Below, in pieces: positions 33,771-40,742 of a DNA stretch of 64,000 bases. Each line of letters opens with the position of its first letter. Positions within the stretch are counted from its first letter, which is position 1. The stretch is from an uncultured Acidimicrobiales bacterium. GTDB lineage: Bacteria; Actinomycetota; Acidimicrobiia; Acidimicrobiales; Bin134. The stretch is from the NCBI GenBank assembly GCA_951813325.1, contig OX638350.1:639316-703315 (forward strand). The letters run 5' to 3'. Below the pieces are notes generated by a model. That model did not search any database. It had not been told where the DNA came from and saw only the letters and a program-made list of their open reading frames with translations. The position numbers were made by a program, and so were the translations under genes.

Positions 33771-35480
33771 ATGAGAAGGCAGCCGAAGGCTATTGCCGGA
33801 GCGGGGGCGCTGTTGGTTGCGGCCCTGATTTCAGCAGGCTGCTCCGACGGCGGCGCGCCTTCGGCATCGAGTACTGCGCCCACGGAGATCCCCGCGACTG
33901 CGGCGGAAGCATCGCCGGAGGCCACGGTGCCTGCGCCGACCGAAGAGGCGGCGTCCACTGCTGTTGCGCCCGAGGCGCCGACCGAAGAGGCGGCGTCCAC
34001 TGCTGTTGCGCCCGAGGCGCCGACCGAAGAGGCGGGGCCCACTGCTGTTGCGCCCGAGGCGCCGACCGAAGAGGCGGGGCCCACTGCTGTTGCGCCCGAG
34101 GCCACCGTGCCTTCGGTAGAGGAGCCCACCGCTGTTCAACCGGCACCCGAAGCCTTTGCCTTCCAAGACTGCGGGCAGGTCTATCTATGCGCTGAGCTGG
34201 AAGTTCCTGCCGACCACGACGACCCGGACGCCGGTACCATCACACTGGAACTCGGAATGCTCCCGGCTGGCGACCCGGATCGCCGCGTCGGTGTGCTGCT
34301 GGTGAATCCCGGCGGTCCCGGCGGCGATATGAACAGCTTTCTGGAATACGGCGCGGGACTGTCGGAGCGGTTGCTGGCCCGGTTCGACGTGGTGGGCTGG
34401 AATCCCCGGGGGGTGACCTCGAGCCTGAACCCGAACTGCCATGATGAGGCCGAGAACCTCCAGTTGCTGGGTGCGCTGTCCGACACCTCGGAGAACGAGG
34501 CGGCGATCGCCGAAGCGGCCCAGCAAGCCGCCGAAGCCTGCTTGGCCGGCTTGAACGGTCGAGCCGAGCTCATCAGCACGGTGCAAACCGTGCACGACAT
34601 GGATCTGATCCGCCAGGCATTGGGCGAGGATCAGATCAGCTACTTCGGTTACAGCTATGGCACGGTGCTGGGCCAGTTCTACGCCGATCGCTACGGCCCC
34701 AATGCCCGGGCGGTGGTGATCGACGGCGTGCTGGACGCGTCGTTGACCCATGAGGACGTCTTGGTGGAGCAGATCAGGGGCTTCGCCCGAGTGATCGACG
34801 AGGTGTTCGACACCTGTCGACAAGATGCGGCGTGCCCGGTTGTCGACGATCCCAAGTCGGCCTACCTCCAGCTGATGGCCGACTTGGAAGCCGACCCGCT
34901 GCTCGACGCCGAGGGCAATGCGCTGGCGGGGCCGGGGGAGGCGCAGCTGGCTTTGGTGATCGTGTCCTATAGCTCCGCAGAGCAGTGGCGGTTGCTTTAC
35001 GAGGCATTCGCCCAGGCTCTGGAGGGTGACGGCCAGCAGATGCACGACCTGGCCCAGTTCTATCTAGGGGCCGCTGATTTCGGCTCGTTCTACAGCATCA
35101 GCTGCACAGACGGAGGTCGGATGAGCGAGAGCGACTTGGACCGGCTCATCGGGCGGATGATCGAAGAGGCCGGCGAGTTCGGACGAGCCGCGGCAGCCGA
35201 GGCCCGTATGTGCGCGTATTGGCCCGATACTGAGACGCGCCCGCACGAGCCGGTCCGGGCACCGGATGCGGCCTCGGTGCTGGTGATCGGGAACCGGGGC
35301 GACAACGCCACACCCTATGAGTGGGCGGTGGCCGCGGCCGAGGGGCTGGAGACCGGTGTGCTGCTGACTTACAACGGCCAAGGCCACACCAGCTATGGCC
35401 GCCACCCGTGCGTGGACGAGGTGGTGGACAATTATCTCATCGACCTGGTGTTGTCCTCCGAAGACATCGAGTGCGGCTGA
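33771..35480 (+). CDS. Lipoprotein alpha/beta hydrolase, tripeptidyl-aminopeptidase (TAP) type
   Basis: 569 residues. The signal peptide ends in lipobox ISAGC (Cys about 24). Then a stalk of four 14-residue repeats (PTEEAASTAVAPEA type, 42-bp period). The hydrolase domain has NPGGPGGDM as oxyanion region, Ser295 in GYSYGTVLG, Asp511 in GNRGDNATPYE and His539 in NGQGHTSYGR. The last part is the TAP-like C-terminal domain. It should release N-terminal tri- or other peptides outside the cell. ATG 33771 follows AAGGAGGGTCG, an excellent ribosome site. Several Cys (CGQVYLC, CRQDAAC) suggest disulfides. Probably co-transcribed with the next lipoprotein gene (16-base gap). Confidence 0.88.
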   Translation: MRRQPKAIAGAGALLVAALISAGCSDGGAPSASSTAPTEIPATAAEASPEATVPAPTEEAASTAVAPEAPTEEAASTAVAPEAPTEEAGPTAVAPEAPTEEAGPTAVAPEATVPSVEEPTAVQPAPEAFAFQDCGQVYLCAELEVPADHDDPDAGTITLELGMLPAGDPDRRVGVLLVNPGGPGGDMNSFLEYGAGLSERLLARFDVVGWNPRGVTSSLNPNCHDEAENLQLLGALSDTSENEAAIAEAAQQAAEACLAGLNGRAELISTVQTVHDMDLIRQALGEDQISYFGYSYGTVLGQFYADRYGPNARAVVIDGVLDASLTHEDVLVEQIRGFARVIDEVFDTCRQDAACPVVDDPKSAYLQLMADLEADPLLDAEGNALAGPGEAQLALVIVSYSSAEQWRLLYEAFAQALEGDGQQMHDLAQFYLGAADFGSFYSISCTDGGRMSESDLDRLIGRMIEEAGEFGRAAAAEARMCAYWPDTETRPHEPVRAPDAASVLVIGNRGDNATPYEWAVAAAEGLETGVLLTYNGQGHTSYGRHPCVDEVVDNYLIDLVLSSEDIECG

Positions 35481-35496
35481 GAGAGTCTGAAGTTCT

Positions 35497-36648
35497 GTGC
35501 GGCTGACCGCGGCTTTCTTGGCTGCCGGGGTGATCGCCGGGTTGGCAAGCTGTGCTGGCGGGACAGAAGTGACATTGGAGGCGAGTCAGGAGGGGGTTGA
35601 GACCACGCCCGTTGCGACACCGACTGAGACGCCTGCTCTGGTGCCCGCACAGCTCCCACCGACCACCCCGAACCCGGAACCCTTGCTGACCGCACCCTCT
35701 GAGGTTGCCGAGACTCCCGATGCGTCGGCAGAACCATCTCGCGCGCCTGATCGTTCCGCTGCGGAGTTCTTGGCTTCCCTGGCTGAGGAGTTCCACTTTT
35801 TGCTGGCCGAAGAGTTCGAGTACTTGGCCGAGGTCTCCGTAGAATGGAACCCCGACGCGCAGATTTCGATCGCGGTGGTCCTTTCCGACGAATCGCTCTA
35901 CGGGTATCAAGCTACTGAGTCCCGGATATCGGCTAGCGCGGTCAAGCCTCTGTGGACCGCAGCCGCCCTTGAGGCGGTTGGGGTGGAAGCGGTGAGGCCG
36001 CTGGGTTATGCCGCCTTGAACCTGTCCGACAACTTTGCTGGCGGAAGGGTGATCGACTTGGCCGGGGGCGTGGACGCGGTGAACTCCTGGACCTGGAATG
36101 TGGCCCGATTGTCTGACACTCGGCTGGAGGCATGGCGCTTCGATGATCCCAATCGGGTGGCCGGAAATTTCCGGCCTGAAAATCCCTTGGGCAACCGCAC
36201 CACCGTGGCTGATCTGGCCCTCTTCTTTGTCCGTCTACACAACGGTGAGCTTCTGGATCGTGACGAGACGGCAGCCCTTCAACAGTGGCTGCTGGACACT
36301 TCCCACTCGCTGAATTCTCCGAGAGATCTTGACGGAGTCTTGCTTGATCGGCTGCCTCCGCAAGTGGCTGAATCGTCGTTGCACAAGGCCGGTTGGCTTC
36401 GACCGAACTGCTGTCCGGCGGAATACCGGCAGATGATCGACGCTGGACTCATAGTGCTTCCTGACGGCAGTTGGTTTGCGTTGGCAATCTTGAGCGCTCG
36501 GGGGGAGTTCTACGACCTGGCGAACCAATGGGTGTCGCTGGCTGCCTGTCGGATCTACGCCTTCGTGGCCGAGGATTCTGAACTCGTCTGCGAGCGGGAA
36601 GGCGACGGCATCCACGACCCTGAGATCTGGCCCGAACCAACATCCTAG
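35497..36648 (+). CDS. Lipoprotein with class A beta-lactamase-like serine hydrolase fold
   Basis: 383 residues from GTG 35497. Lipobox GLASC (Cys about 19), then a Pro/Thr/Glu stalk to about residue 85. The active-site elements of penicillin-recognising enzymes follow: Ser147-x-x-Lys150 in SASAVKPLW, Ser177-Asp-Asn179 in LNLSDNFAGG, the helix GNRTTVADLALFFVRLHNGE and Lys297-Ala-Gly in LHKAGWLRP in place of KTG. Only 30 residues separate SxxK from SDN, against about 60 in true class A beta-lactamases, and no clear Glu166 loop is seen, so penicillin binding or cell-wall peptide hydrolysis is more likely than resistance. Membrane-anchored outside the cell. Confidence 0.7.
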   Translation: MRLTAAFLAAGVIAGLASCAGGTEVTLEASQEGVETTPVATPTETPALVPAQLPPTTPNPEPLLTAPSEVAETPDASAEPSRAPDRSAAEFLASLAEEFHFLLAEEFEYLAEVSVEWNPDAQISIAVVLSDESLYGYQATESRISASAVKPLWTAAALEAVGVEAVRPLGYAALNLSDNFAGGRVIDLAGGVDAVNSWTWNVARLSDTRLEAWRFDDPNRVAGNFRPENPLGNRTTVADLALFFVRLHNGELLDRDETAALQQWLLDTSHSLNSPRDLDGVLLDRLPPQVAESSLHKAGWLRPNCCPAEYRQMIDAGLIVLPDGSWFALAILSARGEFYDLANQWVSLAACRIYAFVAEDSELVCEREGDGIHDPEIWPEPTS

Positions 36649-36686
36649 GAGGCTCCGTCCGACATCTGCGGCTGAGGCGTGCCAGC

Positions 36687-37523
36687 ATGGGGCTCATGCA
36701 GGACTTCGACAAAAAGGTGGCGGTGATAACCGGAGCAGGCAGCGGAATCGGGGCGGCGCTTGCCGCCGGATTCAGTGCCGAGGGCGCCAGGGTGGTGGCC
36801 GCAGACATCGACATAGCGGGTGCCTCCGCCACCGCTGACGCCATCGGGGAACACGCAGTGGCTGTTGAAGTGGATGTTGCCGATCGGACATCGGTCGAGG
36901 CGCTGGCCGATGCCGCCTGGGAGGCCTTCGGCCAGGTGGACCTTTTGTTCAACAACGCCGGGGTGTTCCAGGCCGGGCTCATGTGGGAACGCACCCAGGC
37001 CGACTGGGACTGGGTATTCGGGGTCAACGTATACGGCATTATCAACGGCGTGGCCGCCTTCGTGCCCCGGATGATAGCCCAGGACACCGAGGGCCACATC
37101 GTGAACACCGCATCGGTGGCCGCTTTCGTGGCTGGCGGGTTTTCCAGTCCCTACGTTGTGTCCAAGAGTGCCGCCTTCTCCCTCACCGAGGGCTTGGCGC
37201 TGGACCTGGCGGCAGTGGGGGCCAAAATCAGAGCCTCGGTGCTCACCCCCAGCGCCATCGACACCGCTATCGCCCACACCGCCCGGGTGCGGGGCGACCG
37301 CTACGGCACCGACGAAAGCGAAGACAACGCTTTTGTGGTGGAGTCGCTGTCGAAGATGACCGCGTCCGGGATCTCTCCGGCTGACGTGGTCGGGCCGGTT
37401 ACGGCGGGTATCCGGGCGGGAGACTTCCTCATCCCCACCAAGCCCAGCTACGCGAACCAGCTCCAAGTCCGCTATGAGGCGCTGTTGGAGCGAAAGGTCC
37501 CCCCAACGGCCGAAGTTGACTAA
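36687..37523 (+). CDS. Short-chain dehydrogenase/reductase (classical SDR)
   Basis: 278 residues. NAD(P)-binding TGAGSGIGAALAAGF, Asp at the end of beta 2 (VVAADIDIAG, favouring NAD), FNNAGVFQAG, and the catalytic Ser in NTASVAAFVAGG with Tyr-x3-Lys in SPYVVSKSA. Oxidises or reduces an alcohol/ketone in the cytosol; substrate unknown. ATG 36687 or ATG 36696 are both possible starts. The TAA overlaps the GTG of the deacetylase (TAAGTG). Confidence 0.88.
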   Translation: MGLMQDFDKKVAVITGAGSGIGAALAAGFSAEGARVVAADIDIAGASATADAIGEHAVAVEVDVADRTSVEALADAAWEAFGQVDLLFNNAGVFQAGLMWERTQADWDWVFGVNVYGIINGVAAFVPRMIAQDTEGHIVNTASVAAFVAGGFSSPYVVSKSAAFSLTEGLALDLAAVGAKIRASVLTPSAIDTAIAHTARVRGDRYGTDESEDNAFVVESLSKMTASGISPADVVGPVTAGIRAGDFLIPTKPSYANQLQVRYEALLERKVPPTAEVD

Positions 37524-38453
37524 GTGACGAGACGCCCGAACCAGCGTTTCGCTACTGCCCTTGCTTTGACTGTGTTCCTCGCAGGGTGTGGCCAAGGCAG
37601 CCCTTCTTCGCCTGCTGCCTCTCCGCGGGCACCATCAGAACCTGCCTTGGCGACTCTGGCCCCCACCCCGGCTCCTACTCCAAGTCTGACTCCGACATCG
37701 TCTGCGGCCCCGACTTCGGCCCCCACCCCGGTTCTTGCTCCAAGTGCGACTCCGACATCGTCTGCGGCCCCGACTTCGACCTCTACCCCGGCTCCCACTC
37801 TGGCCTCGGCTCCGACATCGGCCCCGTCGCCATCTCCGACCCCGACCCCTGTTCCGAATCCGACCCCGTCACCTGCTCCCGCTCCGACTCCCGACGAGTT
37901 TGCCCCGGTCGTGTACCTCACGTTCGACGACGGCCCCCACCCCGTGTACACGCCTCAGATACTCGATGTATTGGACCGCCATGGTGTTCAGGCCACATTC
38001 TTCGTGGTCGGATCGCTGGTCGAGGCCTATCCCGGCATCACCCAGCGCATCTTCGACGAAGGTCACACCCTCGGCAATCACACCTGGAACCACGAGGCTC
38101 TGGGGGGTCTGACCCGCGAGGAGTTCGACGAAACGGTGGGCAGAACCCAGGCTCTGCTCGGCGATCGGGGTACTGCCTGTTTGAGGCCCCCGTATGCGTC
38201 GATGGATGCGTCTACTCGGTCTTGGGCTGCCGAACACGGATTGACCGTGGTCACCTGGGACTTCAGCCCCCAAGACTGGCTCCAGCTCACCGCGGAGGTC
38301 ATCGCCCAGCGCATCATGGATTATGCCCGAGACGGCGTGGTCATCCTGCTCCACGACGGAGGCGGCGACCGCTCCCCAACCGTGCTCGGCCTCGACATCG
38401 CCCTCAACGAACTATCCACCCAAGGATTCCGCTTCTCACCCCTCTGCCGCTAA
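37524..38453 (+). CDS. Polysaccharide deacetylase (CE4/NodB) lipoprotein
   Basis: 309 residues from GTG 37524. Lipobox FLAGC (Cys about 22), then a Pro/Thr/Ser/Ala stalk of about 100 residues, then a NodB domain with all five motifs: TFDDGP (catalytic base and metal Asp), HTWNH (metal His pair), RPPYAS, WDFSPQDW and ILLHDGG. It removes N- or O-acetyl groups from cell-wall or extracellular glycan. The stalk style matches the amidase and array lipoproteins, hinting at a shared surface location. Coupled to the SDR upstream by a direct stop/start contact. Confidence 0.9.
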   Translation: MTRRPNQRFATALALTVFLAGCGQGSPSSPAASPRAPSEPALATLAPTPAPTPSLTPTSSAAPTSAPTPVLAPSATPTSSAAPTSTSTPAPTLASAPTSAPSPSPTPTPVPNPTPSPAPAPTPDEFAPVVYLTFDDGPHPVYTPQILDVLDRHGVQATFFVVGSLVEAYPGITQRIFDEGHTLGNHTWNHEALGGLTREEFDETVGRTQALLGDRGTACLRPPYASMDASTRSWAAEHGLTVVTWDFSPQDWLQLTAEVIAQRIMDYARDGVVILLHDGGGDRSPTVLGLDIALNELSTQGFRFSPLCR

Positions 38454-38525
38454 CGCGATAACGAGATTTCGCCGGGAGAACAAAGATCCAGCTCTTGGCA
38501 TTTGAGGTCCGCCTAGTCTGGCCGC

Positions 38526-39725
38526 ATGGGAAAGACAGCGGCGGCAATTGCGGGGCTCACAGAGTGGGCGCCGAAACGGGTGTGGGACGAGCCCATGTTC
38601 ACCATGGAGGCGTGCGCCCGGTTGGCGGCTGAGGTGCTGGCCGATGCCGAGGTGGACAAGGGCGAAGTGGATGGACTGGTGATCAACGGCCTGCGGGAGT
38701 CGCCGTTGTTCGCCCCCTCGGCGTTGGCCGAGTTCCTGGGGGTACGCAGCAACTTCAACGAGGTGGTCGACCTGGGCGGAGCCACCCCGGCGGGCATGGT
38801 GTGGCGGGCGGCGGCCGCCATCGAGGTGGGGATCTGCGAGACGGTGCTGGTGTTCACCCCGTCGGTGCCCGCCCCGCCCCAGCCAGGCGCCAACGGCGGC
38901 CCGATGAAGATGAAGATGGGGGCCTATATGGGCGGCGAGGTCTGGGGCTCACCCCAAGGGCAGTTCGAGATCCCCGCCGGACTGGTGGCGGCCACCCCCA
39001 GCTTCGCCATGGCCGCCAGCCGCTACATGGCCGAGTACGGCGTCAGCGAGGAGACGCTGGCCAAGGTGGCGGTGGACTCCCGCTACAACGCCCAGGCCAA
39101 CCCCAAGGCGGTTTTCTACGGCAAGCCCATCACCATCGACGACGTCATGACCTCCCGCTACGTGGCCGACCCGCTGAAGCTGCTGGAGATCGTCATGCCG
39201 TGCTACGGCGGCTCGGCGGTGCTGGTGACCACCGCCGAGCGGGCCGCCCGGTGCCCGCACCGCCCGGTGTTTGTGAGCGGCTACGGCGAGCACCTCACCC
39301 ACAAGAGCATCACCTACGCCCCCGATATCGTCGACACCCCCATCCGGCTGGCCGCCGACCGGGCGTTCGCCATGGCCGGGGTGTCGCGCGACGCAGTCGA
39401 CATGGCCTCCATGTACGACTGCTACACCATCACCGTGCTTTTGACCATCGAGGACGCCGGGTTCTGCCCCAAGGGCCAGGGCGGGCGGTTCATCGACGAG
39501 CACAGCCTGCGCTACGACGGCGACTGGCCCCTCAACACCCACGGCGGGCAGCTGGGCATGGGCCAAGCCGGGCTGGGTGGAGGCATGAGCCACATCACCG
39601 AGGCGGTTCGCCAGGTCCAGGGCCGGGCCGGCGAGCGCCAGGTGCCCGACTGCAACATCGCCTACGCCAACGGCACCGGGGGAATGCTGGCCGAGCAGGT
39701 GGCCCTCGTCTTGGAGGGGGCCTGA
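38526..39725 (+). CDS. Thiolase-superfamily protein (lipid-transfer/acetyl-CoA acetyltransferase-like)
   Basis: 399 residues of the thiolase fold. The segment VVDLGGATPAGMVWRAAAAI occupies the position of the nucleophilic Cys loop but has no Cys. HGGQLGMGQAGLGGGMSHIT keeps the HGG loop, and YANGTGGMLAEQ is the C-terminal loop. Such proteins act with a DUF35 partner in side-chain degradation of sterols or similar CoA esters; without Cys it may perform aldol/retro-aldol chemistry rather than thiolysis. TAGTCT six bases before ATG 38526 suggests a leaderless start. The TGA overlaps the DUF35 ATG (TGATG). Confidence 0.85.
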   Translation: MGKTAAAIAGLTEWAPKRVWDEPMFTMEACARLAAEVLADAEVDKGEVDGLVINGLRESPLFAPSALAEFLGVRSNFNEVVDLGGATPAGMVWRAAAAIEVGICETVLVFTPSVPAPPQPGANGGPMKMKMGAYMGGEVWGSPQGQFEIPAGLVAATPSFAMAASRYMAEYGVSEETLAKVAVDSRYNAQANPKAVFYGKPITIDDVMTSRYVADPLKLLEIVMPCYGGSAVLVTTAERAARCPHRPVFVSGYGEHLTHKSITYAPDIVDTPIRLAADRAFAMAGVSRDAVDMASMYDCYTITVLLTIEDAGFCPKGQGGRFIDEHSLRYDGDWPLNTHGGQLGMGQAGLGGGMSHITEAVRQVQGRAGERQVPDCNIAYANGTGGMLAEQVALVLEGA

Positions 39726-40138
39726 TGGTTCACTTCTCCCGCGACGGCTGGCCTCTGCCCACGCCTACACCGATCACCGCGCCGTACTTTGATGGCCTGC
39801 GGGAGCGACGGCTAGTGCTCCAGCGCTGCCCCCGCGACGGCTACTTCTTCTACCCCCGGGGCCGGTGTCCAAATTGTCTGGGCGACGACTGGGAGTGGGG
39901 GAAACTGAGCGGCCGGGGCACGGTGTACTCCTTCACCGTGGACAGGGCCGGCCACGACCCGGCCCTATCCAGCCGGATCCCGTTTGCCATCGCCCTCGTA
40001 GACCTGGAAGAGGGCCCTCGCCTGGTGGGCAATGTGGTGGACTGCGACGTAGCTGACATCGCGGTGGGCATGGCCGTGGAGGCCGCCTACGAGGACGTCG
40101 ACGACGCCACCCTGCTGGGCTTTCGCCCTACTGGTTGA
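39725..40138 (+). CDS. DUF35 zinc-ribbon/OB-fold protein, partner of the thiolase-like protein
   Basis: 137 residues. Rubredoxin-like zinc ribbon with LQRCPRDG and RGRCPNCLGDDW, then an OB-fold (GTVYSFTVDRAGHDPALS, PFAIALVDLEEGPRLVGNVV). The ribbon's first pair has one Cys only (CPRD). DUF35 proteins bind acyl-CoA and form heteromers with the adjacent thiolase-like protein. ATG 39725 shares one base with the thiolase stop. Ends 11 bases into the convergent SnoaL-like gene. Confidence 0.87.
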   Translation: MVHFSRDGWPLPTPTPITAPYFDGLRERRLVLQRCPRDGYFFYPRGRCPNCLGDDWEWGKLSGRGTVYSFTVDRAGHDPALSSRIPFAIALVDLEEGPRLVGNVVDCDVADIAVGMAVEAAYEDVDDATLLGFRPTG

Positions 40139-40628
40139 AGGCCCGCCAGGTGGGCTCTTCGTAGGGGAGGGTGCCGAGGCCGTCGGGGTGCTCGGGCCAG
40201 TTGGCCGGCGGCAGGCCCAGCGGGTTCACCCCCACCTCGGCACCGTAGAACAGCTTGTGGAGCCGGCGCACGAAGTACCAGTGGCCGTCGCGGCGCTCGT
40301 AGGTGTCGTCGTAGCGGATGGCCTGGTGGATCCACCGGTCGCCTTCCGCGACCTCGCCCTTGCAATAGACGTGGCCAGTGGCGTGGTCGTCGTCGATCAA
40401 ATCGATCTGGTGGGTGCCGATGTTCAAGATCGACGGCCCGATGGCCGACAGCTGCTCCTCGAAGTTGGCCCGCAGGGCATCGCGGCCATAGGCGTCCCGG
40501 CCCACCCGCACGTCGTCGGTGAACAGCCCGACCAAGGCGTCCAGGTCTCGCCGGTCCACGGCCACCGCGTATCGGGCCGCCAATTGCCGGATCTCCTCAC
40601 AGGCCAACAGGCGGGCGACGTCGTCCAT
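40128..40628 (-). CDS. SnoaL-like (NTF2-fold) protein
   Basis: 166 residues from ATG 40628 (MDDVARLLACEEIRQLAARY), the usual start of SnoaL_4 proteins; the longer open frame upstream is only a shadow of the ATPase gene. AVDRRDLDALVGLFTDDVRV is the hallmark, followed by HVYCKGEVAEGDRWIHQAIR and YERRDGHWYFVRR. A small cone-shaped fold used by dehydratases, isomerases and hydroxylase partners. It is close to the thiolase pair and may work on the same compounds. Divergent from the PHP-ABC gene. Confidence 0.85.
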   Translation of the reverse strand: MDDVARLLACEEIRQLAARYAVAVDRRDLDALVGLFTDDVRVGRDAYGRDALRANFEEQLSAIGPSILNIGTHQIDLIDDDHATGHVYCKGEVAEGDRWIHQAIRYDDTYERRDGHWYFVRRLHKLFYGAEVGVNPLGLPPANWPEHPDGLGTLPYEEPTWRAFNQ

Positions 40629-40742
40629 CTCTTGATCTTGGCACGCCGCAGATGTCTCAGCCGCGGCGAGCCAATTTCTGGTAAGTGCCAGTAGACCACA
40701 GTCGCGGTACCATTCGTAGCGAGAAACAAGCGGCTCGGAGGC

